This document shows positions 1 through 9,023 of a stretch of DNA of 64,000 nt, piece by piece. This DNA comes from Acidimicrobiaceae bacterium. GTDB lineage: Bacteria > Actinomycetota > Acidimicrobiia > Acidimicrobiales > Poriferisodalaceae. Position 1 is the first letter of the stretch, and every line of letters starts with the position of its first letter. The stretch is from positions 16,249 to 80,248 of the forward strand of contig CAJJCB010000012.1 of assembly GCA_905182565.1 (NCBI GenBank), in the 5' to 3' direction. The notes under the pieces are model-generated. The model ran no database searches and was not told the DNA's origin. It saw nothing but the letters and a program-made list of their open reading frames with translations. The translations under genes were made by a program, and so were the position numbers.

Positions 1-1871
1 GGCACGGCCCCGACGGGCTTCGTTCCATAGCTAATCGAGTACACAAATTAACTACTGCTATAGTCGATTCCCTAAGGCGCAGCGAATTCAAGGTGCTCAA
101 CAAAAATTACTTTGACACGATTACGATTTCGACGCCGGGCGCTAGTGAAAAAATCAGTGAAGTGCTTGCAGCTACGGGTATAAACGTACGACTAGTAGAT
201 AAAGACACTCTTGGCATTTCTCTAGATGAGACAACCGATGAGAATACCGTTGCTAGCCTGCTGAGCGCTTTCGGCTGTGAGCTTGACCTGGCTTGGGAAC
301 AAAAAGCTCTCGACTGTGGAATTCCAGAGAGATACAACAGAAAAACCGAATTCCTTACTCACCCGGTTTTTCATCTCTACCGTTCCGAAACTGAAATGCT
401 TCGCTATCTACGTCGCCTGGCCGACAAAGATATTGCATTGGACAAAGCAATGATTCCGCTCGGAAGTTGCACGATGAAATTAAATGCTACTAGCGAGATG
501 GAACCGATTACCTGGCCACAGTTCTCAAATATTCACCCATTCGTGCCCTTGGAGCAAGCCGCTGGATATATCAGCATTATTAAGGAACTCGAAGACTGGC
601 TACTTGCATGCACTGGGTACGAAGCTATTTCGTTGCAACCTAATGCAGGCTCCCAAGGAGAATTCGCTGGACTTTTAGCGATAAGGAAATATCACCAGAG
701 TCGAGGTCAGCATGAGAGACAGATTTGTCTAATACCCTCTTCTGCTCACGGAACCAACGCTGCTTCAGCAGTTATGGCAGGCTTCCGTGTTGTCGTAGTT
801 GAATGTAATGAAAATGGAGACGTTGATCTCACAGACCTAACTCAGCGCATTGATCAACATCGAGACCAACTTGCAGCAATTATGGTCACGTACCCCTCGA
901 CCCATGGAGTTTTCGAGGAAGGCATTGGACAAATTTGCGATCTCACTCACCAGGCAGGAGGCCAGGTCTACATCGATGGCGCAAATCTCAATGCATTAGT
1001 AGGGCTAGCTTCCCCAGGCCATATTGGGGCAGATATTAGTCACTTGAATCTACACAAAACATTCTGTATCCCACATGGCGGCGGTGGGCCTGGCATTGGC
1101 CCCGTTGCTGCCAAAGCTCACTTAGCTCCGTTTCTTCCGAATCATCCGCTAAGACCCGAAGCCGGTCCGAAAAGTGGGCCTGGGCCAATATCGTCAGCGC
1201 CTTGGGGTTCAGCAGGCATCCTTCCTATTCCTTGGATGTACATAACCATGATGGGAGGAGCCGGTCTGCAACATGCGACAAAGATTGCTATTCTTAGTGC
1301 AAACTATCTGGCACACCGACTATCAAAGCATTACCCGGTTTTATACACGGCCCCGAATGGCCGGGTCGCTCACGAATGCATAATTGACCTTCGGAGCTTC
1401 GATACAGTCGTAAGTGTCGATGATGTAGCTAAGCGACTAATTGACTACGGCTTCCATGCACCAACGATGTCCTTTCCAGTGCCTGGGACTCTCATGATTG
1501 AACCCACAGAAAGCGAATCTTTAATCGAGATAGATAGATTTTGTGACGCAATGATCGCTATAAGATCCGAGATCAGCAAAATCGAAGAGGGAGTCTGGCC
1601 CAAAGATGATAATCCGTTAATAAATGCTCCTCACCCAGCAGAAGATCTGCTCGGTGACCATTGGGAGCATGCTTATACTCGTGCAGAAGCGGCCTATCCT
1701 TTGAATGAACTCAGGTCGAATAAATACTGGCCGCCCGTTGGGCGCATAGATGGAGTTTTTGGTGACAGAAACTTAGTTTGCAGTTGCCCAGACCCCAGAG
1801 CCTTCGAAGAGCTCGCACCAGAGCTAGGCCGAAACCTATCTGACAAGACACACTCTGACAGTGTAAATTAG
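1..1871 (+). CDS. gcvP: Glycine dehydrogenase (decarboxylating), P protein, 5' end missing
   Basis: P protein of the glycine cleavage system: it decarboxylates glycine with pyridoxal phosphate and passes the aminomethyl group to lipoyl-GcvH. The frame is open from base 3 without any start, and the codons before the GTG at 93 already encode typical P-protein sequence ([14 protein letters not shown]), so this is the C-terminal two thirds of a full-length single-chain P protein, not a separate GcvPB subunit. The PLP lysine lies in [17 protein letters not shown], with the Lys codon at 1056-1058, followed by the usual glycine-rich loop. About 623 codons are visible, against roughly 950 in the family. 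The partner gcvH lies at 22457-22855, not in the same operon. Confidence 0.96.
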   Translation, partial: HGPDGLRSIANRVHKLTTAIVDSLRRSEFKVLNKNYFDTITISTPGASEKISEVLAATGINVRLVDKDTLGISLDETTDENTVASLLSAFGCELDLAWEQKALDCGIPERYNRKTEFLTHPVFHLYRSETEMLRYLRRLADKDIALDKAMIPLGSCTMKLNATSEMEPITWPQFSNIHPFVPLEQAAGYISIIKELEDWLLACTGYEAISLQPNAGSQGEFAGLLAIRKYHQSRGQHERQICLIPSSAHGTNAASAVMAGFRVVVVECNENGDVDLTDLTQRIDQHRDQLAAIMVTYPSTHGVFEEGIGQICDLTHQAGGQVYIDGANLNALVGLASPGHIGADISHLNLHKTFCIPHGGGGPGIGPVAAKAHLAPFLPNHPLRPEAGPKSGPGPISSAPWGSAGILPIPWMYITMMGGAGLQHATKIAILSANYLAHRLSKHYPVLYTAPNGRVAHECIIDLRSFDTVVSVDDVAKRLIDYGFHAPTMSFPVPGTLMIEPTESESLIEIDRFCDAMIAIRSEISKIEEGVWPKDDNPLINAPHPAEDLLGDHWEHAYTRAEAAYPLNELRSNKYWPPVGRIDGVFGDRNLVCSCPDPRAFEELAPELGRNLSDKTHSDSVN

Positions 1872-1958
1872 TAATGCTCCACCCCACCCTGCTCAAATTT
1901 TCACAGGAACAGTTTTTCTTAATCTGAGTTACAAAAGTCTTCACAGATAGGTCAAGAT

Positions 1959-2672
1959 ATGGTTTTGCCAAAAACTCTAGCTTTTGAAATGAACCCAGAT
2001 GAAACAGTCGAAGATATTCCCGACTACACCAAACTACTTGAATGGACTGCCGCCGAGACTTACGAATTGACTGACCAACAACTTGATTACGATGACCTTT
2101 CTCCAGAAAAGGAATGGATGTGGTGGTCGTGTCGTCGCCAAGTTTCTCACATGTGCTGGGATGCTTTGGTCTTCCCAAAAAAGCGTTGCGGGGAGCTTCT
2201 CTGGCCTAACCAAGACCCCCCGAACATTATTCATTGGCCATCTCACCAGTTTGGCAAACGAGCTAAATTCGATCGGGTTCTTGACGAAGGTTTATTTTGG
2301 ACATTACCAACGTTACTCCTAAAACTCGAAGTCGGGATTGGCTGGCTAAACCGAGTCATGACCGAAAATGATGGCAAGGATTTAAGACTAATGCTTCAGA
2401 CTGTAACCGCTTCGGCTTTCTGGAAACACGTCATCAGCACACTTCCACGAGGTACCCGATTTAACGAAGAGGACAAAACTATTACCTACACTTTGGAAGC
2501 ATCCTTGTGGATGGTCTTCTATGAAATTCTTTCTCATATACGTTCGATACAGCGACTAAAGTCTCATCAAGGTTTAAGTCCGGTAATCGAGTTGCCTAGA
2601 GTTGGCTACCTAACGCTACCTCACTACTGGGGCGACACGAACGATAATGGACCAAGTCAGGACCGATTATGA
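1959..2672 (+). CDS. DinB/YfiT-like four-helix protein (tentative)
   Basis: A 237-residue protein of uncertain function. It is Trp-rich and helical. It contains a His in RRQVSHMCWD (about residue 60) and a second helix EILSHIRSIQRLK (about residue 190). This spacing resembles the metal-binding histidines of the DinB/YfiT superfamily (thiol transferases and related proteins), but this is inference from pattern only. Its stop codon overlaps the ATG of the nucleoside hydrolase gene (ATGA), so the two are probably cotranslated. No strong ribosome binding site precedes the ATG at 1959; ATG 1989 is an alternative start. Confidence 0.6.
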   Translation: MVLPKTLAFEMNPDETVEDIPDYTKLLEWTAAETYELTDQQLDYDDLSPEKEWMWWSCRRQVSHMCWDALVFPKKRCGELLWPNQDPPNIIHWPSHQFGKRAKFDRVLDEGLFWTLPTLLLKLEVGIGWLNRVMTENDGKDLRLMLQTVTASAFWKHVISTLPRGTRFNEEDKTITYTLEASLWMVFYEILSHIRSIQRLKSHQGLSPVIELPRVGYLTLPHYWGDTNDNGPSQDRL

Positions 2673-3592
2673 AACCAAAAATTATTCTCGATTGTGACCC
2701 AGGCCACGATGATGCCGTTGCCATGATGTTAGCTGGACGCACTACAGAAATAATTGGTGTAACAACCGTTTCTGGAAATGCTCCATTAGCGCTAACAACT
2801 GAGAACGCGTTACTGATGACCGAACTTTTACAGCTCGATGTCCCAGTACACGCTGGCGCTAGTCGCCCTCTGATAGTTAAACCTTCGCATGCTGAAGAAG
2901 CTCATGGAAAGACAGGTCTTGATGGTCCAAAGCGGCCAGCTATCACACGCGAAGTTTCGAGCAACAACGCAGTTGAGTTCATCATCTCCACCATCCGGGA
3001 ACAAGATGATATTTGGCTCGTTCCTATCGGACCACTAACCAATATCGCTCTCGCTGTAGCTCAAGCACCAGACATTGTGGACAAGGTCGCTGGAGTCTCA
3101 ATAATGGGAGGTAGCACCGACCTGGGGAATGTCACGTCGAAAGGAGAGTTCAATATATGGGCAGACCCGGACGCCGCAGCTATTGTTTTTGATGCAGGAT
3201 TTAAAGACCTTAGGATGGCAGGACTCAACCTAACTCATCAACTCGGCATCGACGACGAGGTCATATCGCAGCTAGACGCAATCGGCAATAAGACGGCAAA
3301 TTTTATAGCTGACTTATTCAGGTTTTATTTAAACGCCTACAAGCAAAGGACTAAAGGCGATGTTGCTCCGCTTCATGACCCTTGCGCTGTCTTAGCCATT
3401 ACACATCCGGATCTCATACAGTTCCAAAAAAAGAATGTACGAGTTGAGACCCAAGGAATTCACACTAGAGGCATGACGGTGATTGATGATCGCGAATACA
3501 GCCATGAATCATTTAACTGTGACGTAGGATATTCCATCGATAGAGACGTATCTCTAAGCGTAATTATTGATGCTATTTCTACCTATAACTGA
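2669..3592 (+). CDS. Nucleoside hydrolase (IUNH family)
   Basis: Hydrolyses the N-glycosidic bond of ribonucleosides in salvage or catabolism (inosine-uridine preferring nucleoside hydrolase family). The N-terminus DCDPGHDDAVAMMLA is the family's Asp-rich calcium/ribose-binding motif (DxDxxxDD). Further Asp and His residues typical of the active site follow near the C-terminus (LHDPCAV). At 307 residues it has the normal family length. It starts inside the stop codon of the preceding DinB-like gene. Exact substrate preference cannot be read from the sequence. Confidence 0.92.
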   Translation: MKPKIILDCDPGHDDAVAMMLAGRTTEIIGVTTVSGNAPLALTTENALLMTELLQLDVPVHAGASRPLIVKPSHAEEAHGKTGLDGPKRPAITREVSSNNAVEFIISTIREQDDIWLVPIGPLTNIALAVAQAPDIVDKVAGVSIMGGSTDLGNVTSKGEFNIWADPDAAAIVFDAGFKDLRMAGLNLTHQLGIDDEVISQLDAIGNKTANFIADLFRFYLNAYKQRTKGDVAPLHDPCAVLAITHPDLIQFQKKNVRVETQGIHTRGMTVIDDREYSHESFNCDVGYSIDRDVSLSVIIDAISTYN

Positions 3593-3857
3593 TGAATAGC
3601 TAATAATTATTTAACAGTAGCTAGCAGCAGGGTTTACCCGTCTGAATTTATGAACACAGAACTGAGTGTTTCAAGCAATTAGACACATTCTTTACGTGCT
3701 TGGAACATCTTTACTCAAGGAACGCTCCGATAAGCGATCTAATCGTGCACTTGGCGCTCGCCCACATACGTGTACTGACTATCCGTTGGGTCGAAATAAG
3801 TTCAAAGGCTGGGATTTTTTCGCGTAGCTAGAAATCGCAGTAGGTTTTCGGACCGCT

Positions 3858-5072
3858 CTAACTCTCGGGGTTATAAAAAAGTACGCCGTCGTCGAGCAGA
3901 GCCCTGTACTGTTCGTGACTCCGACCGGCTAGCTCACACGTCACGTATTCATTATCTTCACCAAGTCGACGCGTTACCAACGCTGCATCGCCGGGAGTTT
4001 CGGAAAACTTGATAGGCATCCCAGGTACCAGTACTTTTCCAAGCACATCGTCCTCAACCCATCGCACTGCGCCAGCCTCGTGAAGGTACGGATGTTGGGC
4101 GGCTTCAGCCAATGTCAATACAGGAGCCGAGGGCACCCGACAATCATCGAGGAGATTCACAACGTCATCTCGGTGAGGCTGTGATGCTAGCCACGTCGCT
4201 ATGAACGTGTTCACCTCATCTCGATTGGTGACGCGGTCGGGATTAGATGCGAATCGAGGATCATCCGACAGCTCTGGCCGTCCCATAGCTTCAGTCAAAC
4301 GCTGCCACTGACCGTTGTTGACCGCTGCAATCGTGACGTACCCATCACCGGTCTCGAACACCCCAACGCCGCCAACCACTGGATGGACGTTTCCCCGCCG
4401 GATGGGTTCGCTTTCGCCACCCGATACCGACCACTCTTGCCAGTTGACTTCATGCGCCGTGGAATAGGCATCGAGCAACGACACAGACACTTCTTGGCCA
4501 CGCCCTGTGCGCTCTCGATGGAACAGCGCCGCAGCTACTCCACCAAAAGCATGAACACCGGCAAGCACATCACCCGGTGATATCCCGGCAAGAATTGGTG
4601 CCCGATCCTCATAACCCAACATGTGCAGCACTCCGGCCCATGACTGAGCAATGGGGTCATATCCGGGTTTGAGAGCGAGCGGACCTTGGCGGCCAAATGC
4701 CGACATGTTGCACATCACGATGCGGGGATTGACCGCTGACACAACGTCGTACCCGAGACCGAGCCGTTCCATAACACCAAGCGCGAAGTTTTGAATGACC
4801 ACGTCAGCATGAGGAACGAGATCGAGGACGAGCTCTATTGCCCTCGAGTCACGTAGATCAAGGCAGAAAGATCGCTTACCTCTGTTCTGCTGCACGTGAT
4901 AACCCGAACGCGCTCCGTGTAAGCGAGGCAAGGTACGACCGGGGTCTCCCTCCTTGGCAAATTCTATCTTAATCACCTCGGCACCCAACTCGACTAAAAG
5001 CTTGGTCGCCGTGGGGCCGGCCAGCACTTGGGAAAAGTCGAGTACGCGAATTCCGTTGAATATCCTTTGCAC
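3858..5072 (-). CDS. CoA-transferase family III (CaiB/BaiF)
   Basis: Class III CoA-transferase moving CoA between carboxylic acids. It has the family start (GIRVLDFSQVLAGP), the LGAEVIKIE segment, QNRGKRSFCLDLR, and normal length (404 residues). The catalytic Asp is expected within the central region after VMCNMSAFGRQGPLA. The start is GTG at 5072, without an obvious Shine-Dalgarno sequence. The gene appears GC-richer than its neighbours (two sampled 60-base lines are 52% and 62%; a line in the nucleoside hydrolase is 48%), which may mean later acquisition. It stands alone, convergent with the upstream operon; the substrate is unknown. Confidence 0.93.
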   Translation of the reverse strand: MQRIFNGIRVLDFSQVLAGPTATKLLVELGAEVIKIEFAKEGDPGRTLPRLHGARSGYHVQQNRGKRSFCLDLRDSRAIELVLDLVPHADVVIQNFALGVMERLGLGYDVVSAVNPRIVMCNMSAFGRQGPLALKPGYDPIAQSWAGVLHMLGYEDRAPILAGISPGDVLAGVHAFGGVAAALFHRERTGRGQEVSVSLLDAYSTAHEVNWQEWSVSGGESEPIRRGNVHPVVGGVGVFETGDGYVTIAAVNNGQWQRLTEAMGRPELSDDPRFASNPDRVTNRDEVNTFIATWLASQPHRDDVVNLLDDCRVPSAPVLTLAEAAQHPYLHEAGAVRWVEDDVLGKVLVPGMPIKFSETPGDAALVTRRLGEDNEYVTCELAGRSHEQYRALLDDGVLFYNPES

Positions 5073-5286
5073 AGCTAAATACTATAGCCCACCGTTCAGA
5101 TGACCGCTGGGAACCTGCGAGGGTGGATTGGCCCTTTAGGAACAAGTTGGCACATTGAATTTAACAGCAATTCAACCAAGAATCATCGTCATGATGTCTA
5201 GAGCGCTTGGACTTTTTTGGAGTATTTTTACGCGTACAGGAATGGGCTACTTGTGGTGTCTAATTAGCTAGAGGTACTGTATAAAC

Positions 5287-6342
5287 ATGTCCTCAATTCG
5301 CCTAACGCAATACAGCCACGGCGCTGGTTGAGCTTGCAAACTCGGTCCGGATGACCTGGCGCACGTGTTGCGTCATCTACCTCTCTCACAACACCCGAGT
5401 CTTCTCGTCGGGTCTGAAACTAGTGATGATGCAGCTGTTTGGCGATTAAAAAACGGAAGCTGCATCGCATCGACTACTGACTTTTTTGCTCCGATCGTAG
5501 ACGATGCCAGGATCTGGGGGCGTATCGCTGCAGTAAATGCTGCGAGTGACATATATGCGATGGGCGGAACTCCTATATTTGCCCTGAATCTGGTGTCTTG
5601 GCCAAAAGATATTCTTCCGTTAGATCTTTTATCAGAGGTTCTGCTTGGTGGCAATGATGCCGCAGTCGAGGGTGACTGGATTATTGCTGGAGGCCACACA
5701 GTCGATGGACCAGAACCTATGTATGGACTTGCTGTCACAGGAGAAATAGATGCGGACACTATGCTCACTAACGCAGGAGGATTACCAAAGCAAGCGTTGG
5801 TCCTAACGAAGCCCATAGGGACAGGGCTCTTGGCCACAGCAGTCAAAAACTCCCCCGTGAGCGCAACGCAGCCTGGCGGTGCACTTGCAGCGATGTACGA
5901 AATTGGCGTGAACGAAATGTGCAGATTAAACGCTGCTGCAAGCTCAATCGCCTTAAACGTCAGGGCATCTAGCGCAACCGATGTGACCGGCTTTGGGTTG
6001 CTTGGTCACCTTGCAGAGTTAGCTACTGCTAGCGGCTTATCTGCTTCCATTAACATGTCCCAGATTCCTCTCCTGCCCAATGTCGAAAGTCTGATAGATC
6101 AAGGCTTCGTAGCCAGTGGTAGCGTTCGAAACTTAGACTTCCTAGATGATTCCGTAACAGGCGGAACTCCCAGCCAACGGCTACTTCTTGCCGATGCGCA
6201 AACATCGGGAGGATTACTTTTTGCCTGTGATCAGTCAGCCGCTGAAGAAGCATTGCACGCGCTAATTGAAACTGGACACACTGCCGCGATCATCGGAAGG
6301 CTCGATGATGGTGCTCCAGGTCATATTACGATCGATAGCTAA
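5287..6342 (+). CDS. selD: Selenophosphate synthase containing selenocysteine (in-frame UGA at 5329-5331)
   Basis: Makes selenophosphate from selenide and ATP, the selenium donor for selenocysteine and selenouridine. A conventional reading starts at GTG 5365 and loses the active-site loop. Reading upstream in the same frame gives ATG 5287 and the N-terminal motif LTQYSHGAG-UGA-ACKLGPDD, where UGA replaces the catalytic Cys of SHGAGCxCK; Lys18 follows at the conserved distance (E. coli Cys17/Lys20). SelD proteins with selenocysteine here are an established class. Full length is 351 residues including Sec15. Downstream are SDDAAVW and other AIR-synthase-fold motifs. A hairpin fitting a bacterial SECIS follows the UGA. 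The J-domain gene begins 17 bases after the stop. SelA, SelB and tRNA-Sec are not in this window. Confidence 0.93.
5332..5359 (+). promoter_or_regulatory. Candidate bacterial SECIS element in selD
   Basis: Directly after the in-frame UGA, GGTC (5344-5347) pairs with GACC (5353-5356) around the five-base loop CGGAT. The stem may extend below a C/T mismatch by a T-G and a C-G pair. The loop begins 16 bases after the UGA and has G at its second position, which agrees with the known bacterial SECIS rules (loop 16-37 bases downstream, a G in the first two loop bases). Bacterial SECIS elements are weakly conserved, so this is a fit and not a proof. Confidence 0.65.
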
Positions 6343-6359
6343 AAGTCTGCGTTTCTGCA

Positions 6360-7046
6360 ATGCGTAACACGGACGAGAACCTTTACGAGATACTTGGAGT
6401 GCCCTCCGACGCAAATCAAGCTTTAATTAAAAAAGCTTACAGAGATAAAGCCTTCGCGAATCACCCAGATCAGAACCCTGTCGACAATCGACAAATGAGT
6501 GAAATAAATTATGCATGGAGCATTCTCCAGGACCAAGAAACGCGTTCTGTCTATGATCTCAGTTTGGCGAAAGACAGCCTCCCCTTTCTATCTCCCACCA
6601 TCAAGCGACAAGAAAATTATTCTCATAGCTCGTGGAAAAAAACTGTTTGGGCTCAATGCCATGTTCTAGCCAACGAAGCACTTACAAGCGCCATTCACAA
6701 ACTTGCCACCCGTAACCGAATTACACCAAGCCACTACGCTAGATCCGCTAGCAAAATTTTGCAGTCGATAGAAGACAGCGCCTCCACCAATTACGAACAC
6801 GCTACCTTACAAATTATTGAACCTCTAGATATGTCATTAGCCATGGGTTTGTTAGGTATCCGAGACCACGCAGAAAAACTTATGCTTTATGCAGATAAAA
6901 ACAATCCGACTGCAGACCACATCCTCGAGGCAGCGCTTCTCGATAGAGCGTGGGATATCCTATCTCATGGCTTAGAACGCGAGACTGAGATTGAATTAGG
7001 TGGAAATCCCAGAATGTTAAAGCATCTCACAGGACGGCGTATCTAA
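6360..7046 (+). CDS. J-domain (DnaJ-like) protein
   Basis: The N-terminal 65 residues form a J domain: NLYEILGVPSDANQALIKKAYR, the HPD motif that stimulates DnaK (HPDQNP, about residue 38), and NYAWSILQDQETRSVYDL. The remaining 160 residues are helical and unassigned; the zinc-finger and substrate-binding regions of true DnaJ are absent. It is therefore a specialised co-chaperone of 228 residues with unknown client. It follows selD by 17 bases, and its stop codon shares one base with the next start (TAATG), so the three genes probably form one transcript. Confidence 0.85.
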   Translation: MRNTDENLYEILGVPSDANQALIKKAYRDKAFANHPDQNPVDNRQMSEINYAWSILQDQETRSVYDLSLAKDSLPFLSPTIKRQENYSHSSWKKTVWAQCHVLANEALTSAIHKLATRNRITPSHYARSASKILQSIEDSASTNYEHATLQIIEPLDMSLAMGLLGIRDHAEKLMLYADKNNPTADHILEAALLDRAWDILSHGLERETEIELGGNPRMLKHLTGRRI

Positions 7047-7621
7047 TGGAACTCACCGGCATCTACCCGGGCTCATTCAACCCTCCCACGAGTGCCCACA
7101 TAGAAATTTCTGAGGCAGCAAGAGAAGCACACCATCTCAAAAAAGTGGTTTGGAGTGTCAGTCGAATATCTCTTGCGAAAGAAAACGTGACCCTCCCTAT
7201 ATTTGAAGATCGAATTCTTGTGCTTCACGACGTAGCATCAAAGATTGCTTGGCTAGATATTCAGGTCACAGATAGACAACTGCTAGCAGATATTGCAAAA
7301 GGTTACGACTTGTTGATAATGGGAGCCGATAAATGGCACCAAATACATGACCCAAAATTCTATTCTGATGATTTAGAAAAGCGTGATGATGCAATTAATT
7401 CGCTACCACAAGTGGCTGTAGCTCCGAGGTCAACATTAAAAGTCCCTAGCGAAATAGCGCTGACAGTGCCTGAATCGGTTACAAATGTATCTAGCAGCAT
7501 GGCCAGGAATGGACAAACCTCCATGATGCTCCCAGAAGCCATGAGCTTCGACAAAAAAACTGGCGCTTGGACAGACCAAAGCCGATATAAAGCTTGGGCA
7601 GCAAATCGCCTACCAGACTAA
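7046..7621 (+). CDS. NadD-like nucleotidyltransferase-fold protein
   Basis: Cytidylyltransferase/NMN-adenylyltransferase fold. YPGSFNPPTSAH at residues 7-18 corresponds to the GxFxPxHxGH ATP-binding motif, but the first His is Thr (TSAH). VSSSMARNG near residue 150 resembles the ISSTxxR signature. Length (191 residues) is normal for NadD/CoaD. Because the motif is altered it may not be the housekeeping NadD; the substrate is unknown. The gene is translationally coupled to the J-domain gene. Its stop codon overlaps the stop of the convergent mycothione reductase gene by four bases. Confidence 0.7.
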   Translation: MELTGIYPGSFNPPTSAHIEISEAAREAHHLKKVVWSVSRISLAKENVTLPIFEDRILVLHDVASKIAWLDIQVTDRQLLADIAKGYDLLIMGADKWHQIHDPKFYSDDLEKRDDAINSLPQVAVAPRSTLKVPSEIALTVPESVTNVSSSMARNGQTSMMLPEAMSFDKKTGAWTDQSRYKAWAANRLPD

Positions 7622-9021
7622 AAGTCGAGTAAAGCGTTCTCTATAAGTTCTGTTAACGCAGGGTGGATATAAAATTGACGCGTAGCTAATTCGTCAACAG
7701 TTTGACCAAATTCCATTCCTTGAATTAGCTGTTGGATCAGAGTTGCTGCTTGTGGTCCAATAATATGTGCACCAATTAGGGTTCGACTTTTTGCGTCAGC
7801 AATAAGCTTGCAGAAATTTTCTGTGTCCTCCATTGCCCAACCATATGCTGTGCCACCATAATCTTTTCGAGCTACCAAAATCGGTATATTAGCTTTACGA
7901 GCCTGTGTTTCAGTTAGACCAACTGAAGCGATTTGAGGATAGCTAAAGACTGCGTGCGGCACGTACTTATCATCAACGCTTCGCAACGGCTCGTCCAATC
8001 CCTCCGCCACTAACAAGTTATGTCGGAGAGCTTTCACCTCGGCATTAGCTAGGTGCTTCAGCTGATGTTCATTAGATAAATCTCCAAAAGCCCAAACCCC
8101 TTCTACATTTGTTCGAAAGTATTTGTCCACAACAACACGATTCGACTCATGAATTACACCCGCAGCTTCCACGTTTAGCGAGTCACCATTTGGAACACGG
8201 CCAGCAGCGACCAGCACCAAATCTGCGTTTGCCTGCTCCTGATCACCATGTCGCTCAAATGCCACATGGAACCCATCGTTATCACTCCAAACTCTGCGAA
8301 CGGTAGAACCACACTTAAGGTTGAAACGCGTACTTTGGCTCTCGGTAAACCTATTCGAAATATCTTCGTCCTCATTCTTTAAGAGTTTTTCGCCTCTGTT
8401 GATGAGGGTCACGTCCACACCAAGAGCAGAAAATACGTGTCCTAGTTCCGTAGCTATATATCCTCCACCAAGAATGATCATCGTAGATGGCAGCTTGTCG
8501 ATACGCATAACTGTGTCTGAGGTATGGAAATCTATCTCATCAAGACCCGGATAGGGCGGGATAAACGGCCTGGCCCCAGCCCCCAAAACAATGTGTTTCC
8601 CTGATATCTCAGTCAAATTTCCGTGAGCATCCTCAACCTGAAGAACCTGTTCGTTCAAGAACTTTCCATGCCCTTTATAAACAGTGATATTTGAGCACTC
8701 TTCGCTTTTGCGGTAAGTTTCACCGCCTGCTGCAATCGGATCAATCCGACCAAAAACACGCTCCCTTATAGCGACCCAGTCAACAGATTCCAGTTTGGCT
8801 TTTATTCCATACCGCTCAGCACTACGTATAGTTTCGGCGACGTCTGCTGCGTAAACCAACATCTTAGACGGGATACATCCGACGTTGAGACACGTGCCTC
8901 CGAAAACCCCCTTCTCTACAATTGCTATGTCCCAATTATCAAACTCAGGACCTGGAATACTATTGCCAGAACCAGTGCCAACGATAATTAAATCGAATTT
9001 ACGAATGTTTATTTCTGACAT
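7618..9021 (-). CDS. mtr: Mycothione reductase
   Basis: FAD/NAD(P)H disulfide reductase of 467 residues that keeps mycothiol, the actinobacterial low-molecular-weight thiol, reduced. The redox pair is in GGTCLNVGCIPSKM, and the following YAADVAETIRSAERYGI together with the N-terminus LIIVGTGSGNSIPGPEFDNW are typical of mycothione reductase rather than dihydrolipoyl dehydrogenase. A second nucleotide-binding loop (ILGGGYIATELGHVF) and the C-terminal His-Glu pair (HPALTELIE) are present. This is a phylum marker. The downstream-oriented neighbour (beta-lactamase-like gene) ends three bases upstream of its start region, so both may be co-transcribed. Confidence 0.9.
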   Translation of the reverse strand: MSEINIRKFDLIIVGTGSGNSIPGPEFDNWDIAIVEKGVFGGTCLNVGCIPSKMLVYAADVAETIRSAERYGIKAKLESVDWVAIRERVFGRIDPIAAGGETYRKSEECSNITVYKGHGKFLNEQVLQVEDAHGNLTEISGKHIVLGAGARPFIPPYPGLDEIDFHTSDTVMRIDKLPSTMIILGGGYIATELGHVFSALGVDVTLINRGEKLLKNEDEDISNRFTESQSTRFNLKCGSTVRRVWSDNDGFHVAFERHGDQEQANADLVLVAAGRVPNGDSLNVEAAGVIHESNRVVVDKYFRTNVEGVWAFGDLSNEHQLKHLANAEVKALRHNLLVAEGLDEPLRSVDDKYVPHAVFSYPQIASVGLTETQARKANIPILVARKDYGGTAYGWAMEDTENFCKLIADAKSRTLIGAHIIGPQAATLIQQLIQGMEFGQTVDELATRQFYIHPALTELIENALLDF

Positions 9022-9023
9022 TT

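Noticed and set aside
1711..2178. Minus-strand frame over the gcvP end and DinB-like gene
   Set aside because: It covers two good plus-strand genes and shows no family similarity.
5073..5286. tRNA-Sec gene upstream of selD
   Set aside because: No long acceptor or variable arm pairing could be found in this stretch.
5365..6342. selD starting at GTG 5365
   Set aside because: This start omits the catalytic SHGAG-Sec-ACK loop, which is intact upstream in the same frame once UGA is read through.
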